Shown: positions 43,695 to 53,199 of the stretch, in pieces
How positions within the stretch are numbered: the first letter of the stretch is position 1
How the letters are laid out: every line of letters begins with the position of its first letter
Source: Seminavis robusta
Lineage: Eukaryota; Bacillariophyta; Bacillariophyceae; Naviculales; Naviculaceae
DNA length: 64,000 bases
Assembly (NCBI GenBank): GCA_903772945.1
Contig: CAICTM010000288.1
Span: forward strand, 16,489-80,488
Reading direction: 5' to 3'
Made by a program: the position numbers and the translations under genes
Notes under the pieces: generated by a model
What the model saw: only the letters and a program-made list of their open reading frames with translations
The model's database searches: none
What the model was told of the DNA's origin: nothing

Positions 43695-44853
43695 ATGATT
43701 CACTACATGAATTTTCCGATCATGAAGACAGCAGAGAGTGGTATTGCCAAGCTCGCTCGAAATGTCAGGCCTTCCATTTGCTACGGTTCGTCCCGAGAGC
43801 TCGGTGCTCAGTTCGTTCCTGGTCCCATGGACGTCATTTGCTCTAGAGGAAAACAAGCCTTGGCTCATGTAAGTTACCCGATATTTCCAGCTTGGAAACG
43901 ATCTTGCATCCAATGTGGCTGATACATTGTTCCGTTTGACTTCACTAAACAGGAAGGGAACAAGGCCTTTAGGCGAATAATCGACAGCCACATCGACGCC
44001 TACAAGAAAGCAACATCAAAGATGGACAAGAGCGTCATCGTCACGGCTATCATTGATAAGATTCGAAATGCCTCTCCTGATGGGGGATTTATTCGACAGT
44101 TGGATGGGCAATGGATTGAAGTTGGTACGACAGCCATGACGTGACTAAAACCCTCCAAACAACGGCATTTTCCTGACACTTTTCCATCGTCCTCTTGCTA
44201 TCTCTTTCAGGGGATCATGTGGCCAGAGAGAAAGTGGGACAAACACTGGTAAGTTTCTCAAAGCATAAAAAAGACAAAGGAGCCTCGACATCATTGCTCA
44301 CCAATCCTTCTCTTTCGATCTGCAGCGTGACATGATCTCGCACAAATACAAATCCAGCACCAAGTCCAAGAAAGTTCGCCGCAAGGAGCTGCAGGCAAAG
44401 CAAAACGACGATATTGATGACTTTATGAGGGCAAACTGCCCCGATATCACTGAACGAGTCAAGCAACTAACTCTAACAGCAAAAACAGAAGGTACGGCTA
44501 AATGGCGCACGCACGGCTCAAGTTCTATCTTTGATATTCACGTCCCAACTAACACAATCCCGTTACATCAATTAATTACAGAGGAACTTCAGGCTGCCTT
44601 CAACCAAGCCAACTGCGAACTGCTGACGGCATTGAAGAAAGCCAAGGGGGGTGGCAGTCAAGAACTAGCCGCGTTTGCCAATGCCATGGAAACATCCGAT
44701 CCCTCAGAATTGAAACTGAAATTGCCCGGGCGTGATTCCCCACAAAGCTGCTGTGCTAGCGTTGCTAGCGATGCCACCCCAGCAGCGGCTCCTGGACCAA
44801 TGTCCCTGGACGATGCAGTCGATGACTATCATCTTCGATACTCAAAACTATAG
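43695..44853 (+). CDS. DUF6824-type protein (diatom 'DVLCGRGK' family)
   Basis: Four exons, 43695-43868, 43953-44124, 44211-44248 and 44326-44853, giving 303 aa; GT-AG introns with matching phases. The domain spans about residues 40-130: PGPMDVICSRGKQALAHEGN, then FRRIIDSHIDAY, KMDKSVIVTAIIDKIR, GGFIRQ and VGDHVAREKVGQTLRD. These are the conserved blocks of a family expanded in diatoms, where the typical start is DVLCGRGK (here DVICSRGK). The charge pattern is compatible with nucleic-acid binding, but no function is established. A basic Lys/Arg stretch (KSSTKSKKVRRKELQAKQ) follows, then a long variable C-terminus with Ala/Ser/Pro-rich residues. Exon 3 is only 38 bases. Confidence 0.8.
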
Positions 44854-45769
44854 GCCAGTCATGCATGCAACCAAGCAATGGGGATTTTTGGTTTCCCTGA
44901 CTTCATATGATTCATACGCAACACACTCCACATGATAGGCCCAACCTCAAACACATTCAATGCTTCCCGCTTCGCCCCAGCCGTTCAAAACTTCCTGCTT
45001 CCCCATCTCATTGCAACTCCTATTGGGCTGTAGAAACGATGACTTTTGCATATTATAAGACTACTTCATGTGACTCAATGTACCTTCTCTATCTGCTTTC
45101 CGAGTTGTGTAGATACTATAGCTAGCCAGTAGGCACTGATATCAGCCACCAGCAAGTTGGACAGGAGTAAACGAGCAGGTTCCGTACTAATAGAGCGGGA
45201 GGAGACGAGGTCCTTGGTTGCCTTCATGTGCCCCCCCAAAGCATACCGGTACCGGTACGCGTACCGGTTCCGGTAAGATACAAGCCAGCAAGCCTTTTAA
45301 AAGATACCCACGTCTTGCCGTCCAGGTGAGGAATTCAGTATCAAGAGCGCTGTGTTTGTCTATTTGTGTGCTGTAATAGCTGCTGTAATAGTTGCTGTAA
45401 TCGTCAACCCTCGCCAGCGGGAAATTCGACGCCCAGACCGATACCAGGTACAGTGGGACAAACGATACTGTAGGAATATTTGGTTGTTCGGATATCATCG
45501 GCAAATGCATCTGACGACGGTACAGATGAAAGAACCGAGATCCAGTGGCCTTAGTTTAGTTAGAAGAAGGAAGAACTCTTATCGTGCAAAAACATGAACC
45601 TAAACGTGCATGGCATGCCCCTACGTGCATCCATTGTGACTTCTAAAAAGTGGTATCAGTAGTGGATCAGGCAGACCCTCTATCGTCATGCAATACTTCA
45701 AGGACCATCCGGGGCATGTTTATCACAGCAGCTCTCAAAAACAAGGACTACAGGCACCCAAGTTTTTGC
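44854..45769. other. Spacer between convergent genes with ACCGGT-rich palindrome
   Basis: About 0.9 kb. At 45244-45275 'taccggtaccggtacgcgta' runs into 'ccggttccggtaag', a dense self-complementary stretch. 'gctgtaatag' repeats occur near 45370-45395. No gene is supported. Confidence 0.45.
45244..45275. repeat. ACCGGT/GGTACC palindromic cluster
   Basis: Overlapping ACCGGT, GGTACC and CGCG palindromes in 32 bases can fold on themselves in several registers. The same core recurs at many intergenic sites in the window. Confidence 0.75.
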
Positions 45770-46797
45770 TCAAAGATCACTGATACCCTTGATCGCAGAT
45801 TCTTTTGCCGCCGGACTAATCGGCTGTTTGCCAAAGTAAACATCGCAAATTGCCCTTGTAAACACCTCTGATACTACCACATTTTGGCCACCATTGCTAC
45901 ACTTGCATTCCACCGAGTTCCCTCGAATGTTTATAATGATCTCGTCGCCTCTGTTGAGACTTCCATATTTTCGCATCTTTGAAAAGTGATCCAGTCTGAA
46001 TGTGAAGCAGACAAAAGAAGAATAGAGAAAGAAAGGTTATAGAGCTGAGGATGCAGTCTGTCGGACCAACGTTGCCATGATGTATGCATCTTTCAATAGT
46101 GTAGATACATGACTTCCACGACTTACGCAAACAAGTCTCGTCCGTGCATGCGAGGCTCCAATGACTCGATCAAGGTAGAAACTACTTTGTCCATTGTCAA
46201 CGTCCGGTTCATAACAATGCGAGCCGTACGATGATTGTGTGGATTCAGCAAAGCTTCCTCATAGTCTTGTTCGTCTAAACCACGGAAATCTTCTTTATTC
46301 ACATAGAATCCCACGGCATAGACATTGAAAAACTGGTACTTCTTTCGGACTCCAAGTCCTAGCAACTCCTTGGCTTGAAAAGAGGGTGGGAACGATATGC
46401 CCGTTTCTGGTTCTTCCCGCTGCTGCACGGCTGTCTCCTCCTTCTTGACTTGTGCAGCTGAGGATTCCACATGAGGATTTTTGGAAGATACCGATACAGG
46501 ACCGACTTGTATTGGTGGAAGTGGAAGAGTACCAAGAGCATCGAGAGACGTGGTAGACGCGGTACCCCCACTCGGAAAAGATTGCTGATTCACAGATCCA
46601 ATGGATGCAGCCGTCACAAAGGCTCCAGCCAATATCCAGGCGACGGGTCTTTCCCACACACCCTTGTTAGTTGTCGTTGTTGTTGGTGCGGCAGCAGCAA
46701 CTGTTGTGCTCAATCTGGCGGGGTTGTTCAAGCGAACAACGTTGCTGGACCGAGCCAGGACCGGTTTGATAGGACGCATGAGAATCCGGGACGACAT
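45770..46797 (-). CDS. Chalcone-isomerase-like domain protein, probably mitochondrial
   Basis: Two exons, 46797-46127 and 45995-45770, across a 131-base intron, giving 298 aa. The N-terminus (MSSRILMRPIKPVLARSSNV) is Arg-rich and acid-free like a mitochondrial presequence. A single membrane segment follows at about residues 50-68 (PVAWILAGAFVTAASIG). The chalcone-isomerase fold begins at about residue 134 with TGISFPPSFQ, followed by LLGLGVRKKYQFFNVYAVGF, ARIVMNRTLTMDKVVSTLIE, DEIIINIRGNSVECKCSNGG and the final AICDVYFGKQPISPAAKESA. Presequence, one membrane span and CHI domain is the layout of the fungal Aim18/Aim46 proteins. Flavonoid synthesis is not implied; fatty-acid-binding CHI relatives exist. 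The gene is divergent from the one at 47308. Confidence 0.75.
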
Positions 46798-47307
46798 GGT
46801 GTGTTGGTCCTGTGTATTGAGATCAAAAGCGGATTACTACACAATGTGGTCCTGTGAAAATGAGAAAGGCAAGAAGATTTCTGTTTGATAGCTTTCTCAA
46901 AACAGTCACTATTCTCGCGTGAATTAGGAAATTTGATGGCTGATGTCAGCCAACACAGTGCACAGCACGGTGACACCTTTTCATTTTTGAGACTTGAGAG
47001 GGTCATCTGCAACAATGAGAAAGATACCTTTTGCAACCAAGAGGCACGGAACTTCTCTCGCTCCTTGTTTCCGTTGTTGATGACAACAGCCGAAAACATT
47101 AGAGGTAAGGGGGAGAGGAGCTGATGTGGTAACTTTTCTTGACAGAAAGAACAAAAATGGGAACAATGCCATCAACTCCTTTCTTCCGATGCATGCTACC
47201 CAACATGTGCCGATATTCCGCACTCCACAGTGTATCTTTGTCGTGCCCATTTCCTCGGCTGATGAAGGCTGACTAACTATACTGGCTAGTAGCTAGAGGT
47301 GAACAGG
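46798..47307. promoter_or_regulatory. Divergent intergenic region
   Basis: This 510-base stretch lies between two ATGs on opposite strands. 'ctagtagctagagg' sits just before the right-hand start. Short ORFs here lack domains. Confidence 0.35.
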
Positions 47308-48315
47308 ATGAGATCTATCAGTTCCATAGTGTATACTTTTGCTTTTGCTAGCCTGTCGTTGGTGGCGGGGTTTTTGGTTCCTACTACTCATCGGTTGGGT
47401 TCTGTCGTCAACAAGTTGGCCACAAAATCGCCAGATGTGGACACGAGCACACCAGCCTACGAAGATCCCTCTGGATTGTTTCGTCATGGAAGCAGTGGCT
47501 ACGTTCCTGCAGGATTGACCGAAAAAGAGTACGCATCTCTTCGTCAAAAGGAAGCAGATCACCATGCTCAAATGAACTATGCTGCCTGGGGTCCTCGCTT
47601 TCGTCCATCAGATGGCCCAGTGGCAGATGACATGGCTTGGATGGTCATGCCAGAGCTATGGACTGGAACCACAACACTGGATCATAACGATGAGACGGAC
47701 GATACCGATGATCCCCTGCCGCTAGGACCTGATTTTTTGCAGCATGCCAAGCCATGGTCGCATGCAGGAGGCAGTGCTGCTTGGGGCGAAACTTACCGCC
47801 GCTTTTCTGAGGGCACATCTGTGCACCAAATGGTGGCTGACTTGGCTGGCAAGACCAATGATGATGGCTTGTTGGCAGCCAAAACTTGCGAGGTGGTTGG
47901 TCACATTCTCCAAGGTGTTGCGCACCATGGAGGCTGTGTCGACGGTAGCGAAGACGCTGAAAGGCTGGATCTGGATCGACTTGCCATTCACGTCGCACCC
48001 CATCGGTCCGATTGGGACGCCATGCAAAAGGCCGAGCTGCTTCTCGAGACGGACATTACATCCGCCCCAGATTCTAATGACGACGAAACTGGAGAGACGA
48101 TGCTGTGTGGAGCTGTCTCTCAATCGGACTTTTTGAGAACTATTCTCAAGGTTCGTTTTGATACACAGGCGGAGAAGGATGACGACGATGATGACCCGTT
48201 GAAGGAGTTTTCTGAAGAAGATATTGCCGATATGCAGCTTTGTCTGGACTGGTACATTACTCTGCGTCGTATAGGCATTTCCTCTCCGTTTGATGACGCT
48301 CCTTCCAAAGAATAG
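47308..48315 (+). CDS. Conserved-looking hypothetical protein with plastid-type presequence
   Basis: 335 aa from the ATG at 47308; the GTG at 47299 only adds three codons. MRSISSIVYTFAFASLSLVAG is a signal peptide, cut before FLVPTTHRLG, which has Phe at +1 and an acid-poor transit stretch, as in diatom plastid imports. The mature part begins with DPSGLFRHGSSGYVPAGLTE and MNYAAWGPRFRPSDGP. It has several Trp/His residues (KPWSHAGGSAAWGETYRRFS, HILQGVAHHGGC) and an acidic C-terminus with a poly-Asp run. No domain is recognised. Composition and the lack of introns fit a nuclear-encoded plastid protein. Confidence 0.6.
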   Translation: MRSISSIVYTFAFASLSLVAGFLVPTTHRLGSVVNKLATKSPDVDTSTPAYEDPSGLFRHGSSGYVPAGLTEKEYASLRQKEADHHAQMNYAAWGPRFRPSDGPVADDMAWMVMPELWTGTTTLDHNDETDDTDDPLPLGPDFLQHAKPWSHAGGSAAWGETYRRFSEGTSVHQMVADLAGKTNDDGLLAAKTCEVVGHILQGVAHHGGCVDGSEDAERLDLDRLAIHVAPHRSDWDAMQKAELLLETDITSAPDSNDDETGETMLCGAVSQSDFLRTILKVRFDTQAEKDDDDDDPLKEFSEEDIADMQLCLDWYITLRRIGISSPFDDAPSKE

Positions 48316-48895
48316 CTGCTTCCAAAGATTAGCTGCTACTGCAACAGATCGGGCATTGCTACGACAATCAGGCGTTCCTAAGCCCACCTGCCAACTTGAT
48401 GGTGGGAATACCGGCATGTTGCAGCCCCTTTCAACAACGTCTGCATCCATCCACGAATATTTAAAAATCAAAGGAGAGGATCGAATCCACACGACGACGA
48501 GACCCAGAAAGACTATCACGGTCAACAGTGCACGGATCAATCTCCTAACTAAATAGCTAGCTAGAAGAATAAAAGGCCGTTTCGCCAGGCAACATGAAGG
48601 CAATCTCTAATAGCTAGCAAATGTCATCTTCGTCTACCGGTACGTACTGCTAGCTAGAGCAGCTAGCATGATATGTTGAAAGTTTCGTCCTCAAGCCATG
48701 GAAAAAATGCCGTTCGCAGCAGTACGTGACTGGTCTGTTCATCGGGACTGCCTGGGAAGCTGGCTCCAGTTCGACAACACAAACAACAGGTGCTGCTTTT
48801 GCATGATGTTAGAAGAGATCGACGAAAAGGATCCAGCCTAACACTACTAGTTAGATTCCTTTTACAAGAGCCATCCTCGAGAACAAAGCAAAAGG
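48316..48895. other. Spacer with GCTAGC motifs and a short RING-like ORF
   Basis: It contains 'aaatagctagctag' (48552-48564) and 'ctaccggtacgtactgctag' with following repeats (48634-48669). The only coding-like element is the 47-codon ORF at 48698-48841, listed separately. Confidence 0.45.
48698..48841 (+). CDS. Short ORF resembling the second half of a RING-H2 finger
   Basis: ATG to TAA, 47 aa. It contains VHRDCLGSWLQFD followed after a short gap by RCCFCMM, which is H-x2-C, a 'WL' and then C-x2-C. This is the order and spacing of the distal half of a RING-H2 domain (H-x2-C-I-x2-W-L...C-P-x-C). The first Cys pairs are absent, and an in-frame stop lies a few codons upstream. It may be one exon of a spliced gene or a relic. 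Confidence 0.25.
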   Translation: MEKMPFAAVRDWSVHRDCLGSWLQFDNTNNRCCFCMMLEEIDEKDPA

Positions 48896-49576
48896 ATGGT
48901 TATTGTGGACTCCCGCCGCGCATTGCTGAGTGTTGCTGCCAACTCTATTGGTGGCACTTTCCTCCTCAGCAACGAACAACTTGAATCTAACCCGGAAGAT
49001 TTGTCGAGGATGATCTGCAACTATACGCCCAAAGCCTTTCGACTTGCAGTAGCCACGGCGGGTTGTTTCCTGTACCGAGGGGAGAACATACCAGATCGAG
49101 TAACGCTGTTGGATCCAGAGCCCGATTTGCTTGTTCCGGGTACCTACGACGATCCTGCTGCACCAGAGTACTTTCGGTGCTTGGAAACGAGACTGAAACG
49201 ATCCAAAACGAGGGCGCTACCATCCACAGGCCATATCGCAACATCTGATGAAGCAGAAGCATCCCAATGGGGCGAAGCTGTGAGCGTCTGGCCTCTCGGG
49301 GATACCTTATCATATGTCTGGCCACGACAAGACATAGTCTTCTTTCCTTGCACTACTAAATGCCCTCTTGACGAGATCGTGATTGATCGAGAGTTGATCG
49401 TTGCCTTGCAACAAGGACATGAAGTGCTATTCGCGTCAGCATTTGACAGTGGTAGGAAGAGTAGCTTGCCAACATCTCTGGCTCAAGGCCAAACTTCAGC
49501 TTTCCTGGCAGTACCACGAGCTTCCAATGACGAACTCAAGGAGATTGTGAAGGAACCACAGTTTACGCTTGGCTAG
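48896..49576 (+). CDS. Hypothetical protein with YRGE motif
   Basis: 226 aa from the ATG at 48896 with no intron. No family is recognised with confidence. Visible blocks are FRLAVATAGCFLYRGENI, DPEPDLLVPGTYDDPAAPEY, the later STGHIATSDEAEASQWGEAV, SVWPLGDTLSYVWPRQDIVF and LIVALQQGHEVLFAS. The order 'YRG', then 'STG', then acidic residues recalls R-S-E ADP-ribosyltransferase folds, but this is weak. The frame is open for some codons upstream and a splice acceptor-like 'ttttacaag' sits at about 48862, so an upstream exon may be missing. Codon use and composition look coding. Confidence 0.5.
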   Translation: MVIVDSRRALLSVAANSIGGTFLLSNEQLESNPEDLSRMICNYTPKAFRLAVATAGCFLYRGENIPDRVTLLDPEPDLLVPGTYDDPAAPEYFRCLETRLKRSKTRALPSTGHIATSDEAEASQWGEAVSVWPLGDTLSYVWPRQDIVFFPCTTKCPLDEIVIDRELIVALQQGHEVLFASAFDSGRKSSLPTSLAQGQTSAFLAVPRASNDELKEIVKEPQFTLG

Positions 49577-49828
49577 GCAACCAATTTCTCGGCAGCTCAC
49601 CGGTTGATCCTAGAATATCAGTGTTAGCTAGCTACATCTTTCATGTTTCGCAACTCGTGCACTCCGAACCCCACGATCGCTCCGAAGTCGATCGGAAGGA
49701 TCAATGGATACATGTAGAACGACGTCTGTATTTCAATTTTTCTGTCTTTTAGTATTCATAGTATATGCAACGAATCATAATGGGCCAATCATAGGGCAAA
49801 GCAAACTGCTGGCCGTACACACTGTTGG

Positions 49829-50761
49829 CTAATAGTCATAGCCATAATCGTCGTCGTCATCAACTGGCTCGACGACCACTGCAAGTATTTCTTGTTGTTG
49901 TTCTTGGACATTTCGTTGGAAGGGATCTGGAATCGAAGGAGGTGGCAGTGCATCATGGTCATCTATGTAATATCGGTCCCAATAGCCCTGTGGGCAGATC
50001 GAATACACGAGAACTGCCTCGCCATAGATCCATGGCACCGAGAAGAAATCATCACTTGTGTCTTCGAAGTCGTCATTGAGGCCGATTAATGTCACTGTCC
50101 CGCTCAGCCCAATGAGCTCCTGTGAACCACCATTGATTGCCATGAGGTTGTCCCAACCATCAAAAGCCTCACCTCCGAAGTTCATGGTTGCTCCGGTGTC
50201 CAGGGTGACTGTAAATGCACAGTGACCAGCACCTGGCATCTCGTCATCTCGTTCCTGTGTTCTCATGCATGATCCAGAGAGGAAGAAGTTTTCCAACTCC
50301 GTCAGCTCGTCTCGATCGTTGAACTCCAGAAGTGGCCCGTTGTAGATGAATTCGGATCCGATAACAGTGCTATCCTCAGTCATGTTGGCCATTGTCATTG
50401 TGATGGCTCCTTCCACAATGAATTCTGCGCCTTCCACAACAGGTCGGCACATGGGACGGCTTTTCATCTGAGGACGGTTCTGGGGTGGGGTTCCTTTCCT
50501 CCCCTTACTGCCACCGCCCTTACCCTTGCTCTTGCTGCTGGTTACAGGCGGTTGGTAGCCATGTTGAAACTGGTCATGAGCGTAGTAATGCCCCATTAGG
50601 TGTCTTGGTGAACGGTGAGTAGCACGTCTGTTGATTGGCTTGATTCCCTTTTCACCCCTGGTTCCTCCACCTGCTCGCCTTCGATATTTCAATCTCGAGG
50701 CGGCGGCTGTGTTCAGGAACACAGCCAATACAACCGTCAGAAGGAGCAAGATCCTTGACAT
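49829..50761 (-). CDS. Secreted protein with dirigent/allene-oxide-cyclase-like barrel
   Basis: Single exon of 310 aa. MSRILLLLTVVLAVFLNTAA is a signal peptide. A basic Gly/Lys/Arg-rich region follows (about 22-100; SKSKGKGGGSKGRKG). The core spans about 108-250: GSEFIYNGPLLEFND, SGSCMRTQE, HCAFTVTLDTGATMNFGGEA and INGGSQELIGLSGTVTLIGL. A 'G-x-C', then 'C-x-x-T-x-x-L', then a glycine-rich 'GG..x..G..G.V' block is the pattern of dirigent and allene oxide cyclase eight-stranded barrels. The tail is Pro/Gln-rich and ends in an Asp/Tyr run. Likely extracellular or cell-wall associated; no enzymatic activity can be assigned. Confidence 0.6.
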   Translation of the reverse strand: MSRILLLLTVVLAVFLNTAAASRLKYRRRAGGGTRGEKGIKPINRRATHRSPRHLMGHYYAHDQFQHGYQPPVTSSKSKGKGGGSKGRKGTPPQNRPQMKSRPMCRPVVEGAEFIVEGAITMTMANMTEDSTVIGSEFIYNGPLLEFNDRDELTELENFFLSGSCMRTQERDDEMPGAGHCAFTVTLDTGATMNFGGEAFDGWDNLMAINGGSQELIGLSGTVTLIGLNDDFEDTSDDFFSVPWIYGEAVLVYSICPQGYWDRYYIDDHDALPPPSIPDPFQRNVQEQQQEILAVVVEPVDDDDDYGYDY

Positions 50762-52187
50762 TGCGACTTTGCAGTTATACTAAGAATGGAATCCAGAAAC
50801 GGTGTGTAAGAGTCCTGATGCGACTAGAGAAGCGAACTACAACTTGGTTCTACTCGGTCTCAAATACGGCCGGTCTTCCAAGGCAACTAACTCACTGTGA
50901 GCTGAAAATTGCGATGTAATGCAATGGCTAAAAGCGAAAGTGATTTGTGATGCGTCGACACAAATTAGTTGCTTCTGTTGTGCTGAACGATCAATCTCAG
51001 TTTTGTTTCCCTGCTCGATTTTGTGATTTGAATGGAGCACGAACGAAAGCTCTGCCTAACGTCCAAGGTGAGCGTTGGGACAGGATTTACGAGAATCCTA
51101 GGCAATTTACCTACCAAGTAGCAGAGGTGCGCTTGTCAACAAAAAATTTGCAAGTATCAGTCTACATGCCTGTATGTTGATAATGCCGAGCCAAATTCAA
51201 TAGCTCGCAGAGCGCAGCCACAGACACCGAGCTGCTCCAATGTGACTGACCGTTAGCCAAGAAAATTGTCGACGGGGGGAGGTGCGCCGCTAAAGGGTTA
51301 GTGTTCCCAACTCTAGAGAAGTGGGAGTCCAGCGCGAGTCAGCCCTTATTCAGCTAAAGGTCCGGTCCCAGTTGCTTGCAAGCAGAGCTACCTTTAGAAC
51401 TGACTGTGAAGATGTGCACTTGAAACCAGGTACCGGTATGGTACCACTAGCCAGAGAGCCTTGAAGATGGGAAGCCACCAGCTGAGAGAGCCAAGGTTGG
51501 GAGGGGGGATCTGAAAAAGGCCTTGACCCAGCTTGTCAATTTGTCATGTCGCCATCCCTTCTTTGGCTCAGCATATCTCGGGATACAACTTTCCTTGGTT
51601 ACGAACAAAATAATGGATGGCATTCGAATGAAGAAAAAGCCAGCTCCGCGGGCACAACTTTTGAGGAGACTCCGAGGTTTGTTTGTTTGGCTTGGCAAAT
51701 CTAATAAGTCTACCGCTCGCTTGGGATACCGAGTACTAATATTACCGAAGTCAACAGCAGTCAAGCCAGGTATTTGCGCCGCTAGTGGTATCAAAAAAAA
51801 TTCCCTGGCCTGAGAGTTCAGTTGACACCGAGGGCGTGGAGTCGAATCGAATGATTCAGTCAGCTCTTGATAACACTCTAGCTAGACGAGAGCTCGTACT
51901 TTCTGCAGTCGAAGGTTAACATAAACCATCCGAACAATTAGCGCAATTCTTACATTTGACAAGAAGCGGTAAAAACGTAAAAACGAACTGCAGCAAAGTA
52001 CTATGCTACCATCCATCAATGAATCACCTTGGAAAAGAAAATTGTTGCTATGAAACACTTTGAACAAACTTTGCGTCTGTTCACTGATCCTGCGAACACT
52101 TCCTTCCATTCACTTTACATGATTCAGCAAGCCAACTAGCTAGGACGGCCCTGGAAATTAGATTTGCATCCATCCATAGAGAGAGAC
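50762..52187. other. Gene-poor spacer
   Basis: About 1.4 kb. It holds 'ccaggtaccggtatggtacc' at 51427-51446 and 'gaatcgaatgattcag' at about 51845. Three ORFs of 65-115 codons were inspected and show no domain or signal. Confidence 0.45.
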
Positions 52188-52861
52188 CTATCGAATCAGA
52201 CCCGCTGCTACGTCTGTTGCTGCTGACATCCCTTGAAGCAATTGTCCCCGTGTCTCACTTTTCATCACGGCAGCACGATCAATCACAGTTTTCCGCAAAT
52301 CAATACCGGTAGTTTGGAAGAATGCTTCGGCTGGGATGTAACCTTTTTCTAAAAGCCGTTCAAATTCTTTTTCAGAATGTCGTTTTGGTTGACTTGATCG
52401 CCAAACCGTTGTCCTTCGAATTGCACTCGTTCTTCCCATGTGAATTCTCCCTTTTTTTGTTTCGCTTTCATCTCGGCGTCCCAGTCTTCTGCTCGTTGGT
52501 AGCCCTTTTTCTTTCCGTTGTTGTTGTTGTTTTCATATTGTTGTTCTGTCGACGTACTGTTGTTTGTCGTTGTCTTTTTCTCACTATTATCTCCTAGCAC
52601 CATTCTCTCAAAGGATTCCGAATCCGCGGCAGCAGTTTGTATTCGCTTGAAGAATTCCATATCGGACTCTCCTGGCTTTTGTTGGAAAAAGTTATTGCTG
52701 TTGCCCTGGAGACGAGTGCTGGGGTGGCAACCACGATGAGAAGAACCAATGCTGCCCGGTGATAATAAGAAACCGTCTGTCATGGCCAACACCATCAGAA
52801 GCAGCGTTAGTAGCATCATGCAGGAGGGGCGAAAGGACGGCAGTAGTGATCTAACCATCAT
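52188..52861 (-). pseudogene. Small plastid-type protein gene with a one-base frameshift
   Basis: The ATG at 52861 starts a signal peptide (LLTLLLMVLAMTDG) cut before FLLSPGS, with Phe at +1 and an acid-poor transit region. The mature part, with DAEMKAKQKKGEFTWEERVQ and FEGQRFGDQVNQNDILKK, then hits a stop after five more codons. In the next frame the sequence continues naturally as EFERLLEKGYIPAEAFFQTT and so on to a stop at 52188. The switch falls on a five-A run (minus strand; plus 52368-52372): six A's would keep one frame. So one A is missing, either as a sequencing/assembly error or as a true mutation. The intact protein would be about 223 aa. No family is recognised. Confidence 0.65.
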
Positions 52862-53199
52862 CTTGACTTGGTTGGACTGCTCGTTACTTGAGATGCGAAG
52901 ACTGCCGCTTGCGAAGTTGTGATGGTGATGAGGGTGTTGGCTGGTTCAGGGTTCAGTGTTCTAAAAAATGGTGCAGTGACACGTGTTGATAAGTAAATGG
53001 ACGGTATGGTACGGTTAGGTAGGTACGGTACGGTACTCCTAACCCTACTTTAGCGAAGCTCGTTAAGATATTCAAAATTTGAGTCGAACAAGTCCCCTCA
53101 CAAATTGGACCTTTTCCTCATCTCAAGCCATCCCAAATCTCTCAGAAAGACCATGAGAGAGACCATTATTTATTTGATGATCCAACAGTGAGCGAAGCA
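52862..53199. promoter_or_regulatory. Divergent intergenic region upstream of separase
   Basis: This 338-base stretch contains 'ggtatggtacggttaggtag' followed by 'gtacggtacggtac' at about 53003-53035, a local GGTAC-rich run. It should carry both promoters. No further site is recognised. Confidence 0.4.

Noticed and set aside
47722-48603. 293-codon minus-strand ORF opposite the 47.3-kb gene
   Set aside because: The plus strand has a clean signal peptide and acidic C-terminus; the minus frame lacks a recognisable domain.
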